Positions 15,832 through 24,689 are shown, counted from the stretch's first letter. The stretch: DNA of 64,000 bases from Spirochaeta lutea (GCF_000758165.1 NZ_JNUP01000065.1:209359-273358), one strand, 5' to 3'. Made by a program: numbers and translations. The notes: generated by a model not told the origin, from the sequence alone.

Positions 15832-16278
15832 CTAGAGTTCGGAGAACTCAGCCAGGATGGCCTGGGCATCCGGCGCCTTCAATAGGGCTTCACGTCTGCC
15901 GGCATTTTTTATTACCAGGGTTATTTTTGAAAGGATCTTTAGGTAATCTGACTGTCGGTCAGCGGGACCGCCGATCATGAAAACCAGGCGGACAGGCTGT
16001 TTATCGATGGAATCCCAGTTGACTGCCTCCCGGGTTACCCCGATGAGTACAAAAAAGTCCGCGATGCCGGGGATTTTGGCGTGGGGCACCGCGACCTGGA
16101 GGCCGATTCCGGTGCTCATAATCTGCTCACGCTCCAAGATGGCGGTGCGGAACTGGTCCAGGCCCGGAACCATGTTCATATCCGCAGCGTGGCGGCACAT
16201 GGTTTCGAGAATCTGGGATTTATCTGTTTCGGTTAGAAAAAGGACGGAGTCCGGGGTAAGATACGTACTAATTTGCAT
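15832..16278 (-). CDS. EIIA-Ntr/PtsN-like phosphotransferase domain protein (cassette 1)
   Basis: A 148-residue single-domain protein of the PTS EIIA type-2 family. The phosphorylatable His66 is in VAVPHAKIPG, and the C-terminal half has the VFMIGGPADRQSDYLKILSKI block common to PtsN-like proteins. As a lone EIIA in front of an ion antiporter it is more likely a regulator than a sugar carrier. Known EIIA-Ntr proteins control potassium transport in enterobacteria. It is the first gene of the minus-strand antiporter cassette and is divergent from the chemoreceptor gene. Neither EI nor HPr genes are in the window. Confidence 0.88.
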   Translation of the reverse strand: MQISTYLTPDSVLFLTETDKSQILETMCRHAADMNMVPGLDQFRTAILEREQIMSTGIGLQVAVPHAKIPGIADFFVLIGVTREAVNWDSIDKQPVRLVFMIGGPADRQSDYLKILSKITLVIKNAGRREALLKAPDAQAILAEFSEL

Positions 16279-16390
16279 GGATGACCTGCCTTATTAGGGT
16301 TGTGATAGGATAGCTTTTTACCGATACTTATGTAAATCCCCTTGGGAATAACCGGTTTAGTGTGAGTTCCCATGTTCCAGAGGAGTAGGC

Positions 16391-18433
16391 ATGAAAAGGT
16401 TGGATTTCCGGATCCGGGTGGCGTTAGTAATCGCCTTGGTCGTTGTTGTGAGCCTTATTTATCAGTTGGCTGGGTACGGGGTCATGTGGGCCTTCCTCTC
16501 TAAGGATTTGGGGAGATTGGGCAGCTATCTCCTGGATTCCTTTGATGTGGTTGCCATGGCCACGCCGATTATCCTGATCGTGGTTTTGTTGCTGTTCCGG
16601 CAGATGACTCCTTTGTACAAGGCGGTCAAGAGCATTGAGGCCGGGGACGCTCCGGATGATGCCCTGTATTTCAAGGCGCGAAGCCGGGTCACCCAGATGC
16701 CGAGAACCATCCTGATCGTGAATATCATCGGATACACCATCGGGAGTCTGCTGAATTTCCTCGAGAAGCCCGGGTTCATGGCCACTCCCCAGGGAGTGAT
16801 TGAGTTGCTGCTCAATGTTACCGCCGGGGCGCTGTTCTCCCTGGTACAGATCGGTATGATCAATCGTATTTTGGCTCACCCCCGGCGGATTCTGGGTATA
16901 ACCAGCATCGACCGCAAGAACGGTGAGAAGGAAATGAGTATCTGGACGAAGCAGCTGCTTACTGCGGGTCTACAGATCTCCTACGCCGTATTGTTCATTG
17001 TAAGTACCACCCTTCAGCCCATTATCCGTGATTCCATCTACAGCGAGGTTCAGACCAAGCGGATGGAGGGCACAATTTCCGCCGCCCAGGCCGAGGAAGA
17101 GTACTATCAGCTGGTGAACCGGGAGCTTCTAACCTTGAATCCCCAGCGGGACTATCCCTACGACAGGTCCCCGTCCTCCAACCGTGACTACGCCGGGGTT
17201 TTTCTGCTTTCCTTCTTCCAGGTGTTGGCGGCGGCCATGGTGATTCAGTATCTGGTGTCCCGGGGCGATACGGATGAACTACGGCGGATGAGGCATAGCC
17301 TGCAGCGGTTGAACAATGACGATCAGGGGGATGATGAGCACCTCATTCTGACCAGATACGATGAACTTGGCGAGATCAGCCAGGAGATCAATACCCTTAT
17401 TAGTCAGCAAAAGGAACGGATTGCGCACATTGAGTATGTGAGCGAGGATGTGGCCCAGTCGAGCCAGCAGATGGCCGGGGTTATTTCCCAGGTTTCAGCC
17501 TCCATCAACCAAATTCTGGGTAATATCCAGGAGGTGGATGATGATGCCCGGCACCAGGTGGAGTCGGTTCGACAGACCGGGGATTCCATCAGCCGGATGC
17601 TGAAGGCCTTCGATGAGATTTCCAGTAACGTGGATACCCAGGCTGCCTTCGTGGAGGAGACTTCCAGCGCTATCAACGAGATGGCGGCGAGCATTCAGTC
17701 TGTAGCCAAGGTGACCCAAAATGCCAACCAGGTAGCCTCTGAACTGGATGAGGTAGCCAGGCTGGGATCATCTTCCGTGCGGAACTCTCTACTATCCATT
17801 CAGGAGATAGAGGGGTCCTCAAAAAAAGTAGGGGATATACTCCGGGTCATGACGAAGATTGCTGCTCAGACAAATCTCTTAGCTATGAATGCCGCCATTG
17901 AAGCGGCTCATGCCGGGGCTGCGGGCCGGGGCTTTGCCGTAGTGGCCGAAGAGGTCCGGAACCTGGCTGAAAATTCCCAGGTGAGTGCGAAGGATATTGC
18001 ATCTCAGATCAAGGCGATGCAGGATCTGGTGGCCAACGGGGTTAATTTATCCGGGGAGGCAGGGGATTCTCTGACCAGGATTTCTGAGGATATTGATAAG
18101 ACCACCACCCTGATTAACGAGATTGCCGCCGCAATGAATGAGCAGAGCCAGGGAACAACCCAGATTCTGGAGGCCATGACAAGTCTGGTAAGTTCCACCG
18201 AGAAGATCCGTGAAGAGAGCCAGGCTCAGCATGAACGCTCCCAGGAGATCCGGGAGGCTATCAGCCAGATGGTGGGCAGTTTTGAACAGGTTCATACATC
18301 CATGAATGAACAGGTGCAGGGAAGTCGTGATATTTTGACTGCCGTGGAGAGTCTGAGAAGCGTTGCGGAGAAGAATACCTCCATTATTACCCAGTTGCGA
18401 GGGTTATTTAGCAAGGAGGGCTCCGAGGTTTAG
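16391..18433 (+). CDS. Methyl-accepting chemotaxis protein with six-helix membrane sensor
   Basis: A 680-residue chemoreceptor. Six hydrophobic segments (about residues 8-36, 46-71, 100-122, 134-160, 183-209 and 272-296) replace the usual two helices and periplasmic Cache domain. Only one sizeable extracytoplasmic loop (about 210-270) is seen. A HAMP-like linker leads into a long cytoplasmic coiled coil whose hairpin tip reads [23 protein letters not shown] with [10 protein letters not shown] before it. There is no C-terminal CheR-binding pentapeptide. The ATG at 16391 has GAGGAG ahead. The signal could be a membrane-related cue or one passed on by another membrane protein. It is divergent from the EIIA/antiporter operon. 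Confidence 0.92.
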   Translation: MKRLDFRIRVALVIALVVVVSLIYQLAGYGVMWAFLSKDLGRLGSYLLDSFDVVAMATPIILIVVLLLFRQMTPLYKAVKSIEAGDAPDDALYFKARSRVTQMPRTILIVNIIGYTIGSLLNFLEKPGFMATPQGVIELLLNVTAGALFSLVQIGMINRILAHPRRILGITSIDRKNGEKEMSIWTKQLLTAGLQISYAVLFIVSTTLQPIIRDSIYSEVQTKRMEGTISAAQAEEEYYQLVNRELLTLNPQRDYPYDRSPSSNRDYAGVFLLSFFQVLAAAMVIQYLVSRGDTDELRRMRHSLQRLNNDDQGDDEHLILTRYDELGEISQEINTLISQQKERIAHIEYVSEDVAQSSQQMAGVISQVSASINQILGNIQEVDDDARHQVESVRQTGDSISRMLKAFDEISSNVDTQAAFVEETSSAINEMAASIQSVAKVTQNANQVASELDEVARLGSSSVRNSLLSIQEIEGSSKKVGDILRVMTKIAAQTNLLAMNAAIEAAHAGAAGRGFAVVAEEVRNLAENSQVSAKDIASQIKAMQDLVANGVNLSGEAGDSLTRISEDIDKTTTLINEIAAAMNEQSQGTTQILEAMTSLVSSTEKIREESQAQHERSQEIREAISQMVGSFEQVHTSMNEQVQGSRDILTAVESLRSVAEKNTSIITQLRGLFSKEGSEV

Positions 18434-18464
18434 CCGATGGAAGGTGCGTTGATGTGATGATTAC

Positions 18465-18571
18465 CTAGTATGTAAAAGGTTGTACCATTGCACCCCGGCG
18501 GTACCACCCATGGGTGGACGTATAGATTGTCCCGCTATATCCGGTGTCGTTTACAACCTTTTGCGCACTAG
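18465..18571. repeat. 107-bp inverted-repeat-bounded intergenic element, copy B (most complete)
   Basis: The element is bounded by 20-bp inverted repeats that begin and end with CTAG and differ at three positions; their cores are AAAAGGTTGTA (18474-18484) and TACAACCTTTT (18552-18562). The centre holds a perfect 14-bp palindrome, CCACCCATGGGTGG (18504-18517). The right half matches copy A (9418-9460), and the left half resembles copy C (32740 onward). It has no coding capacity. It looks like a MITE or another mobile or structured intergenic repeat. It sits between the convergent chemoreceptor and uracil permease genes. Confidence 0.75.
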
Positions 18572-18594
18572 ATGATGATAAAACAGGAACTGTG

Positions 18595-18631
18595 AACACA
18601 GGCCGGGCAAGGTGACTGCCCGGCCTGTGTT
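18595..18631. terminator. Strong bidirectional hairpin terminator
   Basis: A perfect 15-bp stem (AACACAGGCCGGGCA with TGCCCGGCCTGTGTT) and a seven-base loop lie between the 3' ends of the chemoreceptor and permease genes. On the plus strand TATTG follows the stem. On the minus strand CAGTTCCTGTTTTATC follows. It probably terminates both genes. Confidence 0.8.
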
Positions 18632-18638
18632 ATTGTGA

Positions 18639-20006
18639 TTAGTCTTGATCCACGTAGGCGGTTTCTATTTTGGCCGCTTCTTTGGCCTGCTGAGCCAGGC
18701 GCTCGGCTTCGATTTCCTTTTGTTCTTCCAGGACCTCTTTATCAATGTCCGGGAGCAGAAGGTTGAGGACGATCCCCACCAGGGTAGCCAGGGCGACCCC
18801 GGAGAGCTCGAATTCCAGCCCTTCCCCAGTGGCAAACTTCAAGGCTCCGCCGCCGATACCGATGACGAGAATCACTGAGGAGACAATGAGGTTCCGTTTA
18901 TGGGAGTAGTCCACACCGCTTTCCACCAGGGTCCGGATTCCGGCGCTGGCGATGATCCCGAAGAGCATCATGGTGATGCCTCCCATAACAGGGCTGGGAA
19001 TGGTCTGAATGAGCAGTCCGAACTTATGGAAGAAGGACAGAACCAGGGCAATGACGGCTGCACCGCCCACAACCCAGACGCTGTACACCCGGCTGATGGC
19101 CATTACACCGATGTTTTCGCCGTAGGTGGTGTTCGGGGGGCCGCCGAATAGGGCTGCCACGCTGGTGGCCAGACCATCCCCCAGGAGGGTTCGGTGTAAT
19201 CCCGGTTTTTCATAGATGTCTTTTCCAATGACCCGGCCTATAACCAGGGTATCCCCCAGATGCTCGCTGATGGTTGCCAGGGAGACAATGAGAAATACAC
19301 TGATGGGAATAATATCGAACTTTAGTCCCATGATACTGGGGAGGCTGATCCAGCCACCCTCTTGAACGGCACTGAAATCAATGAGGGCAAAGGCGGGGTT
19401 TACCGAACCCATGATCAGGGTGAAGAGATACCCGCCGACGATGCCGAGGAGAATTGGAATCACCGTAAAAAATCCCTTTAGGAAGATGCTGGAAATAATG
19501 GCGATGCCCAGGGTGACCAGGGCGATGAGGACTGCGGGCATGGAGAACTCACCGTCCAGGTAGAACACCTGGCCCATGGCCACGGGGCTGAGGCTCAATC
19601 CGATGACGATGATCACCGATCCGATGACTACCGGAGGCAAGAGCCGGGACAACCAGGACTTTCCGAAGAGGCGGATGAGGCCAGCAACCAGGGCATAAAA
19701 GATTCCCACCACGAAGGCTGCCCCCAGGGCGTACTCCGGGCCGTAGGCAGGGCTGGTCCCGACGCTGATCAGGGGAGCGATAAAGGCGAAGGACGATCCG
19801 AGATATGCTGGAACCTGGCCGCCGGTAACGGCGATGTAGAGCAGGGTTCCGAGTCCGGATGTAAAAAGTGCCACCGAAGGACTGAATCCCGTTAATAGGG
19901 GGACCAGGACGGTGGCACTGAACATAGCAAATACATGCTGGATACTGAGGGGAATCCACTTAGCCAGGGGCGGCCGCTCGTGGATACCGATGGGTTGGTG
20001 ATGCAT
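18639..20006 (-). CDS. uraA: NCS2 family uracil/xanthine permease (UraA-like)
   Basis: A 455-residue nucleobase:cation symporter with the 14-helix NCS2 core. Family marks include LSIQHVFAMFSATVLVP near the N-terminus, TGGQVPAYLGSSFAFIAP, and GGPPNTTYGENIGVMAIS in helix 10 (the substrate-binding region), followed by PSPVMGG. The NTTYGENIG motif favours uracil over xanthine. I start at ATG 20006, which has GAGGAA seven bases ahead; a GTG at 20018 is in frame. The C-terminal 30 residues are a charged helix (EEQKEIEAERLAQQAKEAA). It is a single-gene unit ending at a strong shared terminator. Confidence 0.92.
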   Translation of the reverse strand: MHHQPIGIHERPPLAKWIPLSIQHVFAMFSATVLVPLLTGFSPSVALFTSGLGTLLYIAVTGGQVPAYLGSSFAFIAPLISVGTSPAYGPEYALGAAFVVGIFYALVAGLIRLFGKSWLSRLLPPVVIGSVIIVIGLSLSPVAMGQVFYLDGEFSMPAVLIALVTLGIAIISSIFLKGFFTVIPILLGIVGGYLFTLIMGSVNPAFALIDFSAVQEGGWISLPSIMGLKFDIIPISVFLIVSLATISEHLGDTLVIGRVIGKDIYEKPGLHRTLLGDGLATSVAALFGGPPNTTYGENIGVMAISRVYSVWVVGGAAVIALVLSFFHKFGLLIQTIPSPVMGGITMMLFGIIASAGIRTLVESGVDYSHKRNLIVSSVILVIGIGGGALKFATGEGLEFELSGVALATLVGIVLNLLLPDIDKEVLEEQKEIEAERLAQQAKEAAKIETAYVDQD

Positions 20007-20057
20007 AGAATTCCTCACTTGTGGTTTTTTTGTGTGTATACCACCAGCCGGGATTCG

Positions 20058-21038
20058 TCAAGGCATTTTTTCTTCGGCCCCGAGTTCGGCCATGGATCCG
20101 GAGACCTCCAGCCCCGCAGCGGTGGATTCGTCCCGGGAGAAGAGGGAACGCCCGCGGGCGGTGTCGGTTAGGGCGACGGAGAGGTGGGCAGCCACACTCT
20201 CTTTTATCGTCCGGACCATGCTTCCCTGGACCGGGGCCGCGAGTTCCTGGCCGTCATCCCGGTGGGCATGTACCTCTAGGAGCCTGGACCGGGTTCGGAT
20301 CTGGATGCGGATATCCTGGGGGAGGATCTCCAGGTGAAGGATTCGTGAACCGAGGTAGCTACCCAGGTGGTAGAACCGGTTCTCGGTGTACAGGTAGCCA
20401 AGAAGGCCGGTAAAGCTGGAGCCCATCCAGGGAATCCGGGCAATGGAGAGCATGAAGCTGGCCTGGGGGTCGGTTGAGAAATTGTTTGCCTGAAGCCATA
20501 TCCAGCTGGATGGGAAGGACCGTCCCCAGTCCTTTTCTATGTAGCCCCGGCCGCCGGTAAAATCCAGGGCGGCATCCCCGTACTGGATGGAGCCCTCAAG
20601 GTCGTGACCGGCGCTCACCAGGCCGTGGTTACACTCCATGGCGGGGACATAGGAGTAAGGCCCCATGATGCCCGGCCGGTAGAGGCTTTTGGGGTAGGGG
20701 ATTCTACTGCGGTAGGTCACCTGTCCCTGGATGGGGGTACCGTCGGGTGTGCTGAGATCTAGACTCATCCCCTGGGGGGAAAACAGGTTCTTCCCGATAC
20801 GCACCCGGTATTCCCGGGGGCTGAGTTCAGCCTGATCCAGGGGGTAGCGGCAATACCATGACGCCCCAAGACTGGTATTGATCTGAACGAAGGCGTGGGA
20901 ATCGGAGCCGAGGGAAATGCCGGGTATGGCCGCCAGGGTCGTCCGACCGTCGGGTGCTACAAGCTTGTTGTACCAGCCCTCAAAGTAATTTTTTTTACGA
21001 AATGAGCCCTGAAAGGCTTCGGAGTTAAACATCTTCAT
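20058..21038 (-). CDS. Tocopherol-cyclase-like (lipocalin-type) protein
   Basis: A 326-residue protein with the N-terminal signature FRKKNYFEGWYNKLVAPDG, characteristic of the tocopherol cyclase family, whose members have a paired lipocalin-like beta barrel. Further family-like blocks are GYIEKDWGRSFPSSWIWLQANNF (residues about 164-187) and many short beta strands. Bacterial members outside phototrophs are uncharacterised and probably bind or modify a hydrophobic compound. There is no signal peptide. The start at 21038 is an ATG. The gene is divergent from the large putative hydrolase at 21091, with 52 bases between, so the two may be co-regulated. Confidence 0.7.
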   Translation of the reverse strand: MKMFNSEAFQGSFRKKNYFEGWYNKLVAPDGRTTLAAIPGISLGSDSHAFVQINTSLGASWYCRYPLDQAELSPREYRVRIGKNLFSPQGMSLDLSTPDGTPIQGQVTYRSRIPYPKSLYRPGIMGPYSYVPAMECNHGLVSAGHDLEGSIQYGDAALDFTGGRGYIEKDWGRSFPSSWIWLQANNFSTDPQASFMLSIARIPWMGSSFTGLLGYLYTENRFYHLGSYLGSRILHLEILPQDIRIQIRTRSRLLEVHAHRDDGQELAAPVQGSMVRTIKESVAAHLSVALTDTARGRSLFSRDESTAAGLEVSGSMAELGAEEKMP

Positions 21039-21090
21039 TTATAGTATTGTAGAATAATTTGGGGATTTTCGGGGGAAAAAAGGAGGTACT

Positions 21091-23025
21091 ATGTCCCAGG
21101 TCTGGTCTTTGCTGATTCTCGGGCTCTTCGGACCCACCCTTGTTACTGCTATTTTGCTCAATACCCTGCTGCTGCAGATCTTTGATATTCTAGGGCTTCA
21201 TACCCTCTGGAACTGGATTCAGATCCGGTTCCGGTTTAATCCTCCCCGACGTAGGGGAACCGCCAGTTCGTTAGCCGGGGTGGTGGACCGGGTTGATCGG
21301 GTGGTCCGGGCCTTTGTAGAAATGGGATTTTCATCCGATCCGGGTAGACGCCGGGTCATGATCCTCAACGGGAGATTCGGCCTGCGGATTGACCACGCCA
21401 CGGCGGTGAATTCCAAGAGCGGCAAGCCGAAGTATGCCATGTACGTTGAGGGTACCCGGTTTGAGATGGGGCGATTCATCGGGGCCTTGGCGGAACCGGA
21501 GCTCTTCGCCATGAGCCGGGATTACGTTGATAATGTGGTCTTTGATTTCATGAACATGCCGAGGCACTCGGTGTTAGGCAGCATCATCGGCGATACGGTG
21601 TTTCGCCTTTCTACCTGGATGGACCGTGATGTCCCCGATGAAATTAGCGCAGAGATCTTCGGTCTCTGGGCAGGAAGCCGGCATCCGGCTTTGCCTGGAG
21701 CTGCCCGGAGGCGGGTACTCATCCGGGACCTGTTTACCCTGAACTACGGGATCGATGTGATTCTATCGTTTGTGTATGCCCAGGTTCAGCCGATTTTGGC
21801 GATCCTGGGAATCAAGATTAAAGAGTATATGCCGCCGGTGCACTGTAATGCCTTTAGCCTGAGCCGGGGGCTTGCGGGGAGTTATGGGGATGGCAGCCCA
21901 GAGGATCCGCGGCCCGGGCATCTCTTCGGCAGGGATTTTATGTTTCCCACCTGTGATGTTTTTGACCAGGTGGCCTGCCATGTGGTGTATAACTTTTTTC
22001 CCGATGACCAGGGAGACCAGGAACGGTTATTGAGCCTCAACGCTCCCGGCATGGTGGGCAGCGTAGTGGCCCTGAACGAGCATGCCCAGATTATGGGTAC
22101 GGACATGGTAAATGGCCGAAACTGCCGGTGGTACAAGCTGGGGGTTAACTCCCTGATGATGGTGCGATGGGCCATGGAGGGTTCGAGGAGCTGGCAGGAT
22201 ACGGTGCGGCGGGTAGCACATACCCCCCGGGCAGTTACCTGGCTCTACCCCTTTGCGGACGGACGCCAGGACCGCGGCGGGGTGATTGAGGCCGGCCGCC
22301 GGGAATCACGGCCCCGTACTATGCTGCGGTACGTGCCTGGTTGGCTGAAGAAGAGCGGGTTACTCCCCGACAATGAGTATGTTGAGGCCAACCCCTCGGG
22401 CCCATGGAACCAAGGTGCGCTGGTTCGGATGGATGACTGGCAGTATCCCCAGGGATACGGTGATTTTAACCGGGGACTCTTTGAGGATTGGCAGCTGGCC
22501 TACCATCCCGAGCGTTTTACGGACCCGGCGGGGATGTTGGTAGATAACCCAAAAGCTCCCGGCCTGCCCCTTGCCTACTATTTCGCCCCCCTCCGGGTAG
22601 CCTGGCCGGGTATGTTCGTGGTTACCAATCTGTTTATAACCCCGGAAATGCGTCTGCTTGCCATGAACGACTGGACCGTTCAGGTGCCCGCGGCCTCGAA
22701 CGAGTACTCGGATTTCCAATGGCGGTATGACGAGCTGAACCGGACCCTGTGCCAGGCCTTGGAGGAGGGGCCGGTATCCTGGGAGAAGGCGTGGCAGTGT
22801 ATCAACTTCCTTCAACCCTATGACGACCGGGGACACAAGACCCGGAACTTCTTCTATTACGGCATACGTCAGGGCCGGGAGCTGCCTCGGGAGGAGATCC
22901 AGGTTGGAGGGAGTGTGAGCCTGGCGGATCTGCACGCTCTGGTAATGAAAACCCGGTACGGCCAGTATGTGGACGAACCGGTTACCCTGGAATTCGGCAG
23001 GATTCTCGCAAGCCTGGACGGGTGA
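21091..23025 (+). CDS. Large membrane-anchored putative Ntn hydrolase (C45/acyltransferase-like)
   Basis: A 644-residue protein, not confidently assigned. An N-terminal hydrophobic helix (residues 5-35) would anchor it. Around residue 252 the sequence VHCNAFSLSRGLAG, then GHLFGRDFMF at about 276-285 and VGSVVALNEHAQIMGTDMVNGRNC at about 322-345, resembles the N-terminal-nucleophile core of the C45/penicillin-V-acylase-like superfamily. In that family the Cys (here Cys252) becomes the nucleophile after self-cleavage and is followed by a GRN-F/W motif. If so, about 250 residues would be released as a propeptide, which is unusually long. A ribosome-binding site GGAGG precedes the ATG. It is divergent from the tocopherol-cyclase-like gene. 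A substrate cannot be named. Confidence 0.5.
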   Translation: MSQVWSLLILGLFGPTLVTAILLNTLLLQIFDILGLHTLWNWIQIRFRFNPPRRRGTASSLAGVVDRVDRVVRAFVEMGFSSDPGRRRVMILNGRFGLRIDHATAVNSKSGKPKYAMYVEGTRFEMGRFIGALAEPELFAMSRDYVDNVVFDFMNMPRHSVLGSIIGDTVFRLSTWMDRDVPDEISAEIFGLWAGSRHPALPGAARRRVLIRDLFTLNYGIDVILSFVYAQVQPILAILGIKIKEYMPPVHCNAFSLSRGLAGSYGDGSPEDPRPGHLFGRDFMFPTCDVFDQVACHVVYNFFPDDQGDQERLLSLNAPGMVGSVVALNEHAQIMGTDMVNGRNCRWYKLGVNSLMMVRWAMEGSRSWQDTVRRVAHTPRAVTWLYPFADGRQDRGGVIEAGRRESRPRTMLRYVPGWLKKSGLLPDNEYVEANPSGPWNQGALVRMDDWQYPQGYGDFNRGLFEDWQLAYHPERFTDPAGMLVDNPKAPGLPLAYYFAPLRVAWPGMFVVTNLFITPEMRLLAMNDWTVQVPAASNEYSDFQWRYDELNRTLCQALEEGPVSWEKAWQCINFLQPYDDRGHKTRNFFYYGIRQGRELPREEIQVGGSVSLADLHALVMKTRYGQYVDEPVTLEFGRILASLDG

Positions 23026-23039
23026 AATAATCATATTCC

Positions 23040-23068
23040 TTGACAGAGCGATACGTGCAACCTACTAT
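23040..23068 (+). promoter_or_regulatory. Near-consensus promoter of the PII-EIIA-Mrp operon
   Basis: TTGACA at 23040-23045, a 17-base spacer and TACTAT at 23063-23068 form an excellent vegetative promoter 17 bases before the ATG of the PII-like gene. The transcript would have a very short leader containing only GGGGAG as ribosome-binding site. Confidence 0.8.
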
Positions 23069-23084
23069 TCCTTCGGGGAGTGCC

Positions 23085-23432
23085 ATGAAGCTGCTGGTTT
23101 TTGTACTGAATAAGGAAGAATTTCTCGAAGATGTGCTGGAAGCCTATGTGGAAGCCGGAGTTGCCGGCGCCACCCTCTTGGACTCCGAGGGAATGGGGCG
23201 TTTTCTTGCCTATGAGGTGCCGCTGTTTGCCGGGTTTAAGGAATTCATGAAGGGCAATAAGCCTTACAATAAGACGATTATCTCGGTAATAAAAAATGAT
23301 GCGGTCATAAGCCGGGTCAAAACCCTGGTAGATCAGGTTGTCGGCGGCCTAGAGAACCCTGGAACAGGAATAATGTTTACCATTCCCGTGGATTGGGCCA
23401 CCGGATTAGTTCCCGAAGACGAAGAGGTTTAA
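23085..23432 (+). CDS. Small PII-like protein, antiporter-associated (cassette 2)
   Basis: A 115-residue soluble protein paralogous to the one at 14228-14572. The start MKLLVFVLNKEEFLEDVLEA, a central EVPLFAGFKEF stretch and a VIKNDAVISRVKTLVDQVV helix fit the beta-alpha-beta layout of PII-like proteins. The segment ENPGTGIMFTIPVD at the C-terminus resembles the ligand-binding end of PII-fold trimers. It is the first gene of the Mrp operon and lies four bases before the EIIA gene. I use ATG 23085 (GGGGAG ahead); an upstream TTG would overlap the promoter. A function as nucleotide-sensing regulator of the antiporter is inferred from fold and context only. Confidence 0.75.
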   Translation: MKLLVFVLNKEEFLEDVLEAYVEAGVAGATLLDSEGMGRFLAYEVPLFAGFKEFMKGNKPYNKTIISVIKNDAVISRVKTLVDQVVGGLENPGTGIMFTIPVDWATGLVPEDEEV

Positions 23433-23436
23433 CCAA

Positions 23437-23895
23437 ATGAGTTTGCTTTGTAAAATGATTTCTCCAGAATGGATTCTTGTGGATGAGGATGCTGAGAATA
23501 AGCAGGATTGTATCAAGAAGCTCATTACAGCATTGCAGGCGAGTGGAGACGTTGCGGATCCGGAGAAGTTGTATTCGGATATCATGGACCGGGAAGCCCT
23601 TTCTTCCACCTCGGTGGGATCCGGGTGTGCTATTCCCCACGCTCACTCCACCGCCATCGGTTGTACGAGGGTTGCAGCCCTGCGTCCTAAGAAACCAATT
23701 GACTTTCAGGGTCCGGACGGGGAGGAAGTGCGGCTTGTGTTTCTCATGGCGGGACCCAAAAAGGATACGGGAATTCACCTGAAGGTTCTCTCTAAGATTG
23801 CCCGACTGCTTCATGATCCGGCCTACCGCAGCAAATTCCTTGAAGCCCCGGATGCGGAATCCTTTTACGCCGTTCTCTGCCAAACGGAGACCTAG
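23437..23895 (+). CDS. EIIA-Ntr/PtsN-like phosphotransferase domain protein (cassette 2)
   Basis: A 152-residue lone EIIA domain. The phosphorylatable His68 lies in GCAIPHAHS, and the block LVFLMAGPKKDTGIHLKVLSKIA matches PtsN-like proteins and the paralogue at 15832-16278. It lies four bases behind the PII-like gene and three bases in front of mnhE, inside an ion-antiporter operon, so a regulatory role in cation homeostasis is more likely than sugar transport (inference from context and from EIIA-Ntr control of potassium systems elsewhere). Confidence 0.88.
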   Translation: MSLLCKMISPEWILVDEDAENKQDCIKKLITALQASGDVADPEKLYSDIMDREALSSTSVGSGCAIPHAHSTAIGCTRVAALRPKKPIDFQGPDGEEVRLVFLMAGPKKDTGIHLKVLSKIARLLHDPAYRSKFLEAPDAESFYAVLCQTET

Positions 23896-23898
23896 GCT

Positions 23899-24411
23899 AT
23901 GCGGACGGAGCAACGATGGCGGGTGACCCGCTTTTTCATTACCAGCGCCGTTCTATACCTTACCTGGCTGATTTTTACCGCTAGTGTTGAACCCTTTTCC
24001 CTGATTGCCGGTGCCGTGGGATCGATATTCGTGGGCTCCCTTACCTATGATGAGTTCATCGCATCCCATGAGGCCTCCCTCAATTCCTTCATGCCCAAGC
24101 CCCTCATGTTGATTCTCTATTTATTTCTGCTGTTGTATTCCTTGTACGCTTCCAGCTTCACACTATTGGGAGCGGTATTCCATAAGCGAATAAATCCTCG
24201 GATCATCCATTTTAGAACAAGAATCAAGTCCGATTTAGGTAGAATGGTTCTGTCTAATTCCATCACCTTCACGCCGGGAACCATCACCATCGACCTGAAT
24301 GATGATCACCTGATTGTCCATTGGCTTTTTTGCAACACATCGAATTCCCGCGCGGCGGGGGAGCAGGTAAAGGGCCGGCTTGAGGGGCTGCTGAGGAGGG
24401 TGTGGCAATGA
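23899..24411 (+). CDS. mnhE: Mrp-type Na+/H+ antiporter subunit E
   Basis: A 170-residue membrane subunit with two or three N-terminal helices and the C-terminal soluble region of MrpE (SNSITFTPGTITIDLNDDHLIVHWL), which is the family hallmark. It belongs to the multisubunit Mrp/Mnh complex that exchanges sodium for protons across the inner membrane. It starts three bases after the EIIA gene and overlaps mnhF by four bases, showing tight coupling. Confidence 0.93.
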   Translation: MRTEQRWRVTRFFITSAVLYLTWLIFTASVEPFSLIAGAVGSIFVGSLTYDEFIASHEASLNSFMPKPLMLILYLFLLLYSLYASSFTLLGAVFHKRINPRIIHFRTRIKSDLGRMVLSNSITFTPGTITIDLNDDHLIVHWLFCNTSNSRAAGEQVKGRLEGLLRRVWQ

Positions 24412-24689
24412 GGGAGTTCATGCTGGAGGCGATGCAGTGGATTCTGGCCGGGGCATCTGCAGCGGTCTTTATTCGCTTGATTATTGGACCGACGGGGGCT
24501 GATCGGCTGGTGGCCCTCAATATTCTTTCCGGTCTGGCACTGGCGTTTTTGGTTACCCGGGGGGTTGCCCAGGGCCGGGCTCTGTACCTGGATGTGGCGT
24601 TGGTTTACGATATTTTCGGATTCCTCGGGTTCCTGGCCATTGCCCGGTTTCTGAAGGATAAGATTTCTGATGAGGACGGTTCCGCCTGA
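24408..24689 (+). CDS. mnhF: Mrp-type Na+/H+ antiporter subunit F
   Basis: A 93-residue three-helix subunit. The family sequence RLIIGPTGADRLVALNIL, followed by ALVYDIFGFLGFLAIARFL, identifies MrpF. I use ATG 24408, which overlaps the mnhE stop as ATGA and has GAGGAGG nine bases ahead; a GTG six bases upstream is possible. The stop overlaps the mnhG start (TGATG). Confidence 0.93.
   Translation: MREFMLEAMQWILAGASAAVFIRLIIGPTGADRLVALNILSGLALAFLVTRGVAQGRALYLDVALVYDIFGFLGFLAIARFLKDKISDEDGSA

Noticed and set aside
16300-16390. Sigma-28 (FliA) promoter upstream of the chemoreceptor gene
   Set aside because: An ACCGATAC block resembles part of a -10 element, but no TAAA box at the right spacing was found.
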